Source: Oscarella lobularis (taxonomy: Eukaryota; Porifera; Homoscleromorpha; Homosclerophorida; Oscarellidae). Taken from it: 64,000 nucleotides of DNA. The position numbers and the translations under genes are program-made. This document shows, piece after piece, positions 18,518 to 29,100 of the stretch. The notes beneath the pieces are model-generated. The model did not search any database. It saw only the letters and a program-made list of their open reading frames with translations, and had not been told where the DNA came from. The stretch spans positions 3,718,648-3,782,647 of the forward strand of contig NC_089177.1 in NCBI RefSeq assembly GCF_947507565.1. The letters run 5' to 3'. Numbering within the stretch: position 1 is the first letter of the stretch; the number at the start of each line of letters is the position of its first letter.

Positions 18518-21151
18518 ATGCGCGTGCCTCAGTTCTTCATTTTCCTGCTAGCAATTTTCGTCCTTCTTCCTTCTGAAGGAAGGGGAGGTTGCCCTGTTTC
18601 GGAATCTTACGAGGGCATTCCGGTCAGATTGACGATTACGACTGCTTACCTCACGGACAAACTGTCGTTTTTCGCCGACGTTTTTCCTCAGTTTTGGAAG
18701 ACGCACACAGTAAATCAAGACGACGTCGAGAAGGGCATCAATAGGGTCACGGTGAAAAAAGGATTGCCTCAATTGGGAAAATATCGGTTTGCTGAGAATC
18801 AGTACGCCAACCAGGCGGTCGGAAACAGAGAATCGTTTGCGTACACGTACTTGGCAGCAGCCGCACGTCCTAACAACGTCGTATTTGTGGCACTTCGGGA
18901 TTTTGATAGCGTTAAATCGATAGCGCCTCTCAGTCAAATTTTCGCTCTTCCCTTTATTTCGCTCCTCCCTCTACACAACTGGTACAGCGAAGGATGGAAG
19001 ATGCCGTGGCTCCTCACCCCACACACTGGACAATATTTGAAGGGCACAGCGGCCGTCGATCTGATCACGTTCTCCGTCGACGAAAATCGAGTCAAACACG
19101 TGATGGCCTTCAAAGAGGAAATAGGAAGTGAAGAGTGGAATAGATTTTACATGGAGAAGACTGGCACGACGAGTGTTCACGTCTCTGACGTCATACTTAC
19201 GTTTGATACGGCGGAACGCGTCGGTAAAGACGTTGCAAAGGGAAGCGCTCCTGACGTTTATCTCGTTGATTGCCCCCTGATTATGTTCGAAATCGTCTAT
19301 CCTTTCTTGATTGATAGCGGCATTCTTGACAGCCAGTCTGTGCTCGTCTTTTTTCATGACATCCAAGAAATTCAGTATTGGCCGGGACTAAAAGACCTAC
19401 TCAAAGTGAATGCTGCTGTCTTTTCGTTTAATGAGTGTTTTGGAGATAAAGAGACGTGCAGGGAAGATCTCGAGGACTTTCGCGATGCTTCGAGCTACGA
19501 CGCTTTAGCCGACGATCTATATCATCTGTATCGTAATGCACTATTTCGGGGGAGAGGAGTGTTTGAGAGCTGCAGGTTTTCCGGAAACGAGACCTATTTT
19601 GTCAAGTGCGGTAAAAAAGAAGAAAGAGGAACATATAAACCAATAGAGATAATCATTCAGAACGAGGGTTCTTATCTGTTAGAGATGTTACAGACAGAAT
19701 GCTACAACGGATCGGTGGGAAACGTGGCTTTGTCTGAAGCAGCACATGACAACTGCATTGACGATTCGAGAGTCTCCTTCCTTATCGTACAGCTGAATAG
19801 TTCGTGGACAGACGAGACTGGTCAGTTTCAATCGAACTGGTCCGTAGTGGGAAAGTGGACATTGAATGAAAGATTGAAAATGAAGGATGGTGCAACGGTG
19901 TATCCTACGACCGAGCGAAATACGACAATTGATCAGTCCCTTCGTATCGTTTTTCCTATCAGTCCACCGTTCGTGTATGAGTCAGCAAACGGCACCTATG
20001 CAGGAATCGACATAGACGTCGTAGAAAGGATACGAGAAGTAGTCGGTTTCACCAACGTCACGTTCGAACTTTGGACCGAACAGGTGAGCGGTACGTATTC
20101 CGACATGATCGAAGCGGTCGGAAAAGGCGACAAATGGGATTTGGGCGTCGGCGCCTTAACGTTTTCCGCCTCTCGCGCTTTGACGTCCAATTTCACGCAG
20201 TTTTACTTCACGTCGAGTCTGAGCATCATGGTGAAACGTTCGGTGAGCAACGATTCGTCGTCGGTGATGTGGAGATTCATGCAACCTTTTCAATGGTCTG
20301 TCTGGCTCACGTTATTAGGAATGTTTCTTCTATCAATGCTTGTTATGAAATGGTTGGGCTTAATTGGAGATTACGTCGGCGGCCTTTTTCTCAGCTTTGC
20401 AACCTTTTTCTTCATGAACGAAAACCGTCTCGTTCAAATGGGCAATCCGTTCGGTCGAATCTACATCTCCACTCTCTGCTTCGTCGTTCTCGTCATCGTT
20501 TCGTCCTACACGGCAAACATGGTGTCTTTTCTGACGTCAGATCCACTGACAACGTCTAGTGATATAACGGGACTTACGTCGCTGCGCAGTCGAAATGTGG
20601 CCGCTCGTCAATACACGAGCAATTGGAGGCAATTGACCGTCGCCGGAATGCGAAAATTGATACCGGTAGAAGGAGTAGATGAAGCACTCCAGCTGCTACG
20701 GAAAGGCTCGGTTGCCGCCTATATTGCCGATTCGCCATATCTCGAATGGATTAGCCGAACCGAATGCGATGTCGCGATTTTACCGGAGAAGATATTTGAG
20801 CAGCAGTACGCATATGCTGTCAATGAGCGATTTTATCGGCAATTCGGAGACAAAATTGACGAAGCAATTTTGGACGCCATTACTAATCGCATTGTCGTCA
20901 ATTCGTACGACGATCACATACAAGGATTGCCGTCGTCTTGCCAGGAAGTGAGCAGCACTACGGAGGCCTTAGAAGTTTCCAATGTCGGTGGCGTTTTTAT
21001 TATCAGTGCCGTTGCTGCTTTTCTTTGCCTGCTGCTCAAGGGGGTTCTGCATTGGAAAAATCAATCACAAAAGAAAGCACGAAATGCTGTCAACCCATTC
21101 AATCGAAACGGACGGCAAAACGGAAAGATGCCACAAGTACTAATTTCTTAA
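18518..21151 (+). CDS. Ionotropic glutamate receptor subunit (iGluR copy 4, intronless)
   Basis: An 877-residue single-exon paralogue. The open frame reaches up to a GTG at 18494, but the first ATG is at 18518 and starts a good signal peptide (MRVPQFFIFLLAIFVLLPSE). N-terminal domain landmarks are PFISLLPLHNWYS, HTGQYLKGTAAVD and VLVFFHDIQEIQYW. S1 has RIVFPISPPFVYE and GVGALTFSASRALTSNF. The pore loop FFMNENRLVQM places Asn at the selectivity position, and M3 reads VSSYTANMVSFLT. S2 carries AAYIADSPYLEW, with Asp rather than Glu at the acidic position, a difference from copies 2 and 3. M4 follows VSNVGGVFIISA and the tail is Asn/Lys-rich. Ends 145 bp before the FKBP15-like gene. Confidence 0.92.
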   Translation: MRVPQFFIFLLAIFVLLPSEGRGGCPVSESYEGIPVRLTITTAYLTDKLSFFADVFPQFWKTHTVNQDDVEKGINRVTVKKGLPQLGKYRFAENQYANQAVGNRESFAYTYLAAAARPNNVVFVALRDFDSVKSIAPLSQIFALPFISLLPLHNWYSEGWKMPWLLTPHTGQYLKGTAAVDLITFSVDENRVKHVMAFKEEIGSEEWNRFYMEKTGTTSVHVSDVILTFDTAERVGKDVAKGSAPDVYLVDCPLIMFEIVYPFLIDSGILDSQSVLVFFHDIQEIQYWPGLKDLLKVNAAVFSFNECFGDKETCREDLEDFRDASSYDALADDLYHLYRNALFRGRGVFESCRFSGNETYFVKCGKKEERGTYKPIEIIIQNEGSYLLEMLQTECYNGSVGNVALSEAAHDNCIDDSRVSFLIVQLNSSWTDETGQFQSNWSVVGKWTLNERLKMKDGATVYPTTERNTTIDQSLRIVFPISPPFVYESANGTYAGIDIDVVERIREVVGFTNVTFELWTEQVSGTYSDMIEAVGKGDKWDLGVGALTFSASRALTSNFTQFYFTSSLSIMVKRSVSNDSSSVMWRFMQPFQWSVWLTLLGMFLLSMLVMKWLGLIGDYVGGLFLSFATFFFMNENRLVQMGNPFGRIYISTLCFVVLVIVSSYTANMVSFLTSDPLTTSSDITGLTSLRSRNVAARQYTSNWRQLTVAGMRKLIPVEGVDEALQLLRKGSVAAYIADSPYLEWISRTECDVAILPEKIFEQQYAYAVNERFYRQFGDKIDEAILDAITNRIVVNSYDDHIQGLPSSCQEVSSTTEALEVSNVGGVFIISAVAAFLCLLLKGVLHWKNQSQKKARNAVNPFNRNGRQNGKMPQVLIS

Positions 21152-21296
21152 TTTACCAATTGGATTTTTTGATTTTTTTTCAGTATGGATTGCAGCACGT
21201 GGTACTAAAATTAGCCTCACCCTAGGTCGCGCTACTAAGTACAGCCCCCTGCAGCAAAGCACAAGCAAAGGACTGCTACAGCGCTACGAACCGGCA

Positions 21297-22957
21297 ATGA
21301 GTGGAGGTTTGGGCTTGATTTACATCTCTATCGATCTCTTCATCGTTTCGTAGGCAGCGCTCCTGCTCTGGTTCACGCGACGACCGTTCGCGCATACGAA
21401 TAGTAAGCGAGCCTTTCTCTCTTCACGCGCCGCGTGCAAAACTTTCGCCTTAGCGCGCAGGGAAAACCGATCGACAGGGGTCGACTCGGTCTCGCTGTCC
21501 TCGGAAGTCCCTTCACGCAAGAGGCAAGAATAAATCGCTCGGGGGATATAAGAAAAGAAAAAGCGATTCTCGATTCCCTACAGTACAAACTCATTCTCTA
21601 CAAGAATAAACAGCAATACGTCTCGCAGGCTCCCATCGTTTCGTCTTTTGCTTTCAATGTGAGGAGGTGTTTTAGGATCGGTTCGTCGTTCGACACCGCG
21701 CCCCCCGCGTCTTTTTGTCGCGCTTTAGGTCCAGTCGAACAAGTACGCCACCTATTACGACGATCATCGAAAGAGTTGGTCTCTCCTCTTCGACTCCGAA
21801 GAATCTCTCTTTGAATTTGTGAAGCAGGCGAGTCTCGAGGTGAAACATTGTATCTTTTTATTGTTTTCTGATTAGGTGGTTTTGGCTAAGACGAATCTTC
21901 AAGAAAAGAAGGAATTTTTTGTATTGCAGGATCTAGTATTGGGGGAGGAATTTGTGAGTTGTCAAACGTTTTTGACGACGTAGACTCCGAATTGTACCAA
22001 TTTAGCCTTGTCAAGTTGGCGACACAGTCGAATGCAAGTACAACGTTTGGCTCTTCAGTGACTATAAAATTGGAAAGGTATTATTTACTCATAGAAATAA
22101 GGAATTTATTATTCTATTGACATTTTCTTAGTTGCTGGATAGCAATTATGGTTCAGATAAGGTTCTGTCTTTGCAGCTGGGCAAAGGAAAGGAGACGAGA
22201 GTGAGATAGAAATAGAAGGAGGATTGGGCTAAATATTGACCTTTGTGATAGGGCATAGAAAAGGCGATAGCAAATATGAAAGAAAACGGCCGACGCTTTA
22301 TTGCTGTGTCGTCATCTTTAGCTTACGGAGCTTCAGTCAGTAGTGAATCGCTTGAATTAGAGAAACTGGTTCACGTTGACATTCTTTAGGGAGTTCCTAA
22401 GTTGATTCCTCGTGAGGCCACACTATTTTACGAGATAGAGTTATTGAAAGTAAGATTTTGATACTTGCATCAGGCCACGCCTAATGTTACTTGAATAAGG
22501 TGCTAAATGCCGATAAACGTGCTTCAGCTAAGGTCAAAGCAAGAGCCATCAAAGCTAGGTGACAAATACAATTGCTTTATAAATTTTTTCTGAGGGGTGT
22601 ATATGCTGTAGGCAAGCTCGGGAGAAAAAGGAAAGTGAACAGTCAAACGATGGGACAAGCGATTTGGCTACAGATTCAAAAGCTGAGGCAGGCTTTTTTC
22701 TTTAGCCTCAAGAACGAGAATTATGACTTTCAATAGGATTTATTTGAGAGACAGGCAACGGCTGTTCCTGCCAATCCCAAACCATCCGTCGCCAAGTACC
22801 TGTGCTTTTTCTCTTGATTGGCCTATGAATGATTGTGGTCCACGGTGCAGGAAACGTCATCCTACGAGTGCATCGCCAAAAAGGCCAACGTTGGATCTTT
22901 TGGATGAGGAAGAAGACGATGACGACGACAATAATTCTGTAGCTGTCAGTTCAAATC

Positions 22958-22988
<31 letters not shown>

Positions 22989-24963
22989 GGAGGAGGCGGA
23001 GGTGGAAATTGCTGATGATGTGATTGATTGTATAATTTATTTCAGGTTGGTGATCAATCGCCGCCTCCTAAGGCATCGGCACCCATTCCTGTCAAACCTA
23101 AGCCACCAGCAGTTGCCAAGTGATCTTTTGCTGGAACTTGGGGGGTAATTATAACCGCTTTTTTTCAGGAAACCGAAATCACCTGTGAAGTCACTTGGAT
23201 CACCATCCCTGCCTGACTTGCCTACAGTATGTGCGCATTCAATTTGTTTGCGCTATTAGAATTTATGTTTTTTTTATGAAGCCAACCGCCGAACACACTC
23301 CACTTGACGCTATAAAAGCCAAACTGGCAAAGCGATCTTACATGGGAAGTCCTCCAAAACAGAGTGAGTCGAGTCAACTGTATACGCATGTTTACAAATG
23401 TTGGACAGGGAAGGGTTCTACGAAAGTCAAGGCCGAGGAGGTTTTCACGTCAATAGAAATTGGCTCGTACGTTTCGTTTATCTGCAAAGACGGCTCTCGA
23501 CTGTACGGCATCGTTCGTTGGACGGGAAAACATCCAACGAAACCGGAAGAAGAGTTGGTTGGACTTCAGTTGGTGAGACAACCGCGTTTTCACTTGCGCG
23601 GGTGATAACCCCGTTTCTCTAGGATCTTCCGAGAGATGACGGTAACGATGGCAGTATCAAAGGGCAGAAAAAGTTTGACTGTCCACCGCGTTGCGGAGCC
23701 TTTATAAAGCAAGTAAACTGCACTCTCATAGCGAGACCGTCCGGAGACGGGCAAGAGGCACCACGTAAGATGAGGGAGGTAGGGGAAACTCTTTAATTAA
23801 CAGTGTATTTCATAGATTCTACAGCTGCTAGTGAGAGCGAGCGACTGAAATCGGCGGAACAGCAGCTTCGATCGGCGCTTACGCGACTCGATAAGGTGGA
23901 GAAAGAGAACGCGAAGCTTCGGCACGAATTGAAGGAAAGTCGAGCGCACTTTCAACAGCAAATGGACGCGGCTCGCGACAAGTTCGAGAAAAAGAAGCAA
24001 ACGATACGCGAAAAGGAGAAAGAAATCGACGAAATCAAAGAGGTAGCTCGACAGAAAATGAAAGAGCGAACGGAAAAAATGCGCGAAGAAGTCGAACGAA
24101 TGAAAACGGAGCACCAGCGTCAAGAGGCCCGCAACCGAGCCGAAATCGCCAACCTGAAAGGAAAAATCGACGCCGGCGACGAAGCGACGGCGACGGCGCG
24201 AGCCCAAAACGTCATTCTCGTCGCCGACGACGTACGCATTCCGGACAATCCGAAGACGATGAGCGCCGGTCAATTCGGCGTCGTTCACATGGCCTCGTTT
24301 CGCGGCTGTCCCGTCGCCGTCGAGCTCGTCGAACTGGCGACCCTATCGTCGTACACCGAGGCCCTATTCGTTGCCGAAGCGCACGAAGCGGCGGCGCTTC
24401 GTCATCCGAATCTCGTCGTTTTGATAGGGTTTCTTTTCACGCGAAATCATCCCGTCGTCGTCACCGAGATGTACGAGTCGACGTTGCGCGAGTTGCTCGC
24501 CAAGCGCGCGCTCGAGCGCGACGAAGTCTTTCGTGTCTCCTGCGACGTCGCCAAGGCGCTCAACTTTCTCCATCTCGCGAAACCGTCGGCTATCGTTCAC
24601 GGCAACATTTGCAGTCCCGCCGTCGTTCTGACGGCGTCGCAGCACTTTCGTGCCAAGCTCGTGCATACGGGCGTAGCGACGTTTGCGACTAAGTCGCAGT
24701 CGTTTGCCATGCCGCACGCCGAAGCGTACGCGCCGCCCGGCGCCGGTCCGTCGACGAATTCCGACTGCTACAGCTTCGGCGTGCTTCTCTGCGAAATGTG
24801 CACGAGACGTTTGCCGATCGTCGAGCAGCGTGATAAACAGGTGGCGAGCATTTCGAATAAGGCCATTCGCGAGCTCGTCGTCTATTGTCTCGGTGACGAT
24901 TCGAAGAAGCGAATGCCGAATATGAGCGGGATTATTGATTTTCTCCGCAAACTTCTCAAGTAA
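21297..24963 (+). CDS. FKBP15: FKBP15-like fusion: WH1, FKBP, CAP-Gly, coiled coil, pseudokinase
   Basis: FKBP15 (WAFL) links early endosomes to actin and microtubules. Twenty exons splice to 902 residues with every phase matching; the tiny first exon (21297-21306) is the least sure. The WH1 domain (about 10-100) has YATYYDDHRKSWSLLF. The FKBP domain (about 132-226) keeps LLDSN and AYG but lacks the active-site Trp. A linker follows with an acidic run and TPLDAIKAKLAKRSYMG, which matches the human FKBP15 motif DAVKAKL, so the frame is still FKBP15. Then comes a CAP-Gly domain (about 430-500; LVGLQLDLPRDDGNDGSIKG) that binds microtubule or EB tails in other proteins. A charged coiled coil (about 525-655) and a kinase fold (about 665-902) complete it. 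The kinase is dead: VAVELV for VAIK, VHGNIC for HRD, VHTG for DFG. Two or three introns use GC donors. Confidence 0.85.
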
Positions 24964-25051
24964 GACGATTCCTTTATTTCTAGATCTCATACACGTGCTT
25001 GTTCAATACGAAGGTAGAAAAGTGGAGCCAACTCGCGTCACGTGATATAAA

Positions 25052-25886
25052 TTATATTATAATAGCTTTTTTGTTCTTTTCCTTCACCTCTTTGTTCTCT
25101 TCTGCCTCCACATTCTTGATCTCTTCCACTGCTGCTTCTTTCTGTGTTGTTTCATCAGACTCCGATTTAATTGGAAGTTTGTCGTATGCTAGATTTTCAT
25201 TCATTGGGACTGCCTCCACATCCTTGATCTCTTCCACTGCTGCTTCTTTCTGTGTCGTTTCGTTGGACTCTAATTTAATTGGAAGTTTGCCGTATGCTGA
25301 ATTTTCATTCATTGGGATTGAGTCCAATGATGGGGAATCCTTTGTTGTTTTGGATTCAGCTTCACCAACTCTTGCTGCCGTGGTTGCAGCCGAGTGCAAA
25401 TCGTCGTTGGCTTCTTTTCTGCTCACAGCCACCGGATCAGTGGCTCTATGGGTAAAGAATGACGTCACCATTTCACTCTGTGACACCTTGGCCGGAAGCT
25501 TCAATAGATTTTTTATGTAGGCTTCAATTTCCGGTCGACGAGTCTCCGCCAATTGGCGCGTGCTTCTCGAAAACATCCTCTTACCTTTTTCCCACGCTTC
25601 GATTATGCAAAAATAGGTGTGGTACTTACTCACCTGGCAAATAGGGTATAATTCTCTCGCTCTGCTCTGTCTGACCGGCCTCGTCCGGAAAGGAAGACAA
25701 CAGTCGACACTGGAATTCGAAAAACTCCTGATAACTTCTCCATATTTGCGTCTTCGACGAATCGGACCACGAGACGTCGACGGCGAAGGCGTGCTGCTTT
25801 GAAACAGCCGATTTTCGACGCTGCACGATGTCGACAACGCAAGCGCTGACAGGAACAAGGCCAGTCGGAGTAGGAGACGAAGCCAT
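25052..25886 (-). CDS. PX-domain protein, Tks/p47phox-like PX without SH3 domains
   Basis: Two exons, 25886-25634 and 25584-25052, give 261 residues. The long frame extends upstream, but only from GTG; the ATG at 25886 is used. Residues about 10-120 form a PX domain that binds phosphoinositides: VDIVQRRKSAVSKQHAFAVDVSW, then WRSYQEFFEFQCRLL and ERIIPYLPGKRMFSRS, with basic residues in the lipid pocket. The closest pattern is the PX of SH3PXD2 (Tks) and p47phox/NOXO1, podosome or NADPH-oxidase organisers, but no SH3 domain follows. Instead the C-terminus is acidic and holds two 36-residue tandem repeats (PMNEN.AY.KLPIK...). The 3' splice site lacks a pyrimidine tract. Its role is unknown; it could be a membrane-targeting fragment of an organiser protein. 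Confidence 0.8.
25104..25319. repeat. Two 108-bp tandem repeats inside the PX-protein gene
   Basis: Copies 25104-25211 and 25212-25319 differ at few positions and keep frame (36 codons each), encoding the PMNEN-A-Y repeat of the C-terminus. The period is exactly 108 bases. Confidence 0.85.
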
Positions 25887-26194
25887 TGAGCGGGACCTTG
25901 CACGTGATCTCTCACGGCCCTCTCTCACGTGCGTCTAGAAGCTTTTCTCTACTGTACATAGACTCGAAGAAATGAATCGTAAAGTGGCTCTTTTACTATT
26001 CGAAAAGTGCATAAAGCGCGCCGTTTATCCGCTGCTGAGGAATGTGTTGGGCTCTTACTGTACGGGGATCACGTTTCTAGGACGTGACGTCGGATCGTTC
26101 GCTAGCCAATCACGTTGCAGCTATTAGCTTCTCTACTCAACTTAGTCAACAATTGCTCGTGTCGGAGTTTTTGCTGCGTGAATTGGCTCTCTAA
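25887..26194. promoter_or_regulatory. Divergent promoter region of PX gene and dynein heavy chain
   Basis: The 308 bp between the two start codons hold CRE-like tgacgtcg near 26085, a CCAAT box near 26105 and a forkhead-type GTCAACA at 26145-26151, 44 bp before the dynein ATG. A forkhead site would fit FOXJ1 control of a ciliary gene. These are short matches and may be chance. Confidence 0.35.
26145..26151 (+). promoter_or_regulatory. Candidate forkhead (FOXJ1-type) site
   Basis: GTCAACA fits the RTMAACA forkhead core and lies 44 bp upstream of the dynein start codon. FOXJ1 controls motile-cilium genes in animals. A seven-base match alone is weak evidence. Confidence 0.25.
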
Positions 26195-29100
26195 ATGGAG
26201 AGCGAAGTAGCTCCACCCCGAGTGACGACTCGGAAAGCTGCAAACGTCAGACGGCACCATGCGAGAAAGGGCCAGGGGGGAGGAGAACGGGACAAGGCAA
26301 CGAAGACGCGACTGCTTATTCCCGGGCCGGATTCGGGAAAAGCAAAGCAGGTAAGCTCACTAAGGGCCATTTTGGCGCAAAAGAGATAGCAGATAATTCT
26401 TTTTGGCACGTGTTATTACACTCGTATCCAAGCACCTAGCGCACTGCACCCGTAGAGGAAGAAACTTCCAAAATGGCTGAATATGTCGTAGACCAAAGCA
26501 AAAGGCGAACGCGAAATGAAAAGAGCGATGATGGACTCCCGTCACGAATACATTCTCAGCGCAGTCGCTCAGAAGCTGTCGATGGAGCACAGCGACGTCG
26601 AAGAGTGCATTCTCGAAGAAAATCAGGCAAGAAACCAATCCAATCGTCCTCCAAGCGATCTCAAACGCACGCTCGTCCTTCAGATCGAAATAATGGAGCA
26701 GTTTTTCGCCGCCAACGGCAGCCATCGTCTCATGTTCTACTACGAAAAAAACGGCGAAACGTCCGTCGACGAATCGTCGTCGCATCCTCGTCAATCGACG
26801 GCGACGACGAAGTCGAAGCATCATCTCTACGTCACGGACGGCACACGACAAGCGTTTACCGGTCTCAGCGTCTTTTTTCTTCGAACGACTCCCAAGGCTA
26901 TAACGACGGCTAATATCAGTCAGGTCAGTATAGGCACATAGAATAGGGCTCAAGTACAAATTTTATTTTAATTGTTTAATTAATTATTTTTTAATTTCCA
27001 GGAAGTCAATTTTGGTGTTTTGGAGTCGCGAAACGGTGACGGCATCTTGGGTGCCATCGAGAATCTTCTCTCGTCGATTTTCATTCCCGCTTTGTCGCAC
27101 CAGTCCAGCTGGGGCGAGTTGTCGAGCAAGCAGGGCGAACTTCTTCGTGCCGACTTTCTGGGAAAATTGGACGGGTTCGTCTCCGTTTTGGCGAACGCTC
27201 GCCAGAGCTTGTCGGATCGCGTCACGCTGTCGCCGTGCCAGCGCGTCGATCTCGCGAGCATTCCGTCGCCGGCCGACATGCTGGGAGCGGCGAATTTGCA
27301 GGAGACGGTCGAAGCGTTGGAGTCGTGCATGGCGACGTGGTGCAAGGAAATAGAACAGGTAAGGGAGAAGAAAGCGAAGAGACGTGCGTGTCTTCATCCA
27401 TTGACGCGCTCTTTCGCTTAGGTTTTAGCTAAGAGTGAACAGATGCGAAAGGAGGCGGATGACGTGGGTCCGCGCGCGGAGTTGGAGCACTGGAAGAAGC
27501 GCATGGCCAAATTCAATTCACTTCTGACGCACATCAAGGGTCAGGAGTGTCGCACCGTTGTCGGCGTTCTGAGCGCCGCCAAATCAAAGTCTCTTCGGGT
27601 TAGCGGGGGCAAAACGAAAAGAGATTCGGTGAGAATTTCTTTTTTAGATTTGGAGGGATTTGGATGCTCGCATAACGGACGCGGCGAACGAGGCGAAAGA
27701 CAACGTGAAATTTCTCTACACGTTGGAAAAGTTTTGCGATCCCTTATACAAGAGCGATCCGGTACGAGAAAGAGAGTAGAGCGAAAAGGCGGGGAGAGTT
27801 CTATTGAGGGGGGTATTAGGTGAGCATGATCGACTCCATTTCGGGTCTCATGAACGCAATACGGATGATCAACAGCTACTCGCGCTATTACAACACGCCG
27901 GAACGGATGACGGCTTTGTTTGTGAAGGTAAGCCCTTGGGGATGAAGAAAATATGTCGGAATTGAAGTCTTTGTTTTAAGGTTACCAATCAGATGATAAC
28001 CGCCTGTCGAGATCATATCACCAATAACGGCTACGACAAAGTGTGGGATCAGGAACCGGGTCCTTTGATGGGCAAGCTGCGCGCTGGCATTCGACTCAAT
28101 CAGGAGTATCAGCACTGTTTTCAACGGATGAAGCAGAGGCTCGCCGATCAGCCGGACGAAAGACCGTTCGAATTCAGCGAAATGTACATCTTCGGAAAAT
28201 TCAATACCTTTTCAAAAAGGCAAGAAAATCGAGTCGAGAAGGGGGGAGGGGTTTTCCTAATTTGACTCGTTTAGATTGACGCGAATTCTTCACATCATGG
28301 AAACGTTTAAAAAATACGAAACGCTGACGACGTCAAAAATCGAAGGAATCGAACCGTTCGCCTCAAAATATCAGATGATCGTGACGACGATAAAGAAAAA
28401 ACCGTACGACATGCTCGATCATCGTCGCCTCGAATTCGATTCCGACTACGAGGAATTCAAATTGAACGTCGAAGACCTTCAAAGTCAGCTCCAAGGCTTT
28501 CTTGACCAATGCTTCGAAGTCATACCGAGCACGGAGCGAGCGATGCGTCTGCTTCAGCGTTTCCAACGACTCGGTATCGCCGAATTGGGACTTGGTGAAA
28601 AATACCGCCGCATTTTGCTTCACTACACGCGCGATATCGAAACGGTTCAGAAGCTCTACGTGAAGCAGCGCGAGGATCCGCCGAACGAGTGCGATTTGTC
28701 TCCTATTGCCGGTAAGATTGCCTGGGCTCGTCAACTCTATCGGCGCATAGACGAGCCCATGGTGACGTTTCGTCAGCACGAGGATCTGCTCAAGTTGCCC
28801 GAAGCAAAGAAGATTGTGAAGCAGTACAATAAGATGTGCAAAGTGCTGATGCAGTACGAAATGCTTTATTACAACGCTTGGACGCAACAGGTGAAGAAGG
28901 ACGGGCACAATTTTCTAAAGTCGAGTTTCCCTCCCTTTTTTCTTTTTAGATTGAAGTCATCAAGACGGGTTTGAATGTTTCGCTGCTCGTTCGCCATCCG
29001 AATGATCCCAAACGGCTCTACGTCAACTTCGATCCGGCCGTTTTGACGTTGGTTCGCGAAGTCGACTCGTTTGAGCGAATCGGCTTCGAAGTTCCGGCGG

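Noticed and set aside
24245-24963. Active serine/threonine or tyrosine kinase
   Set aside because: All three catalytic signatures are replaced, so only a pseudokinase call is supportable.
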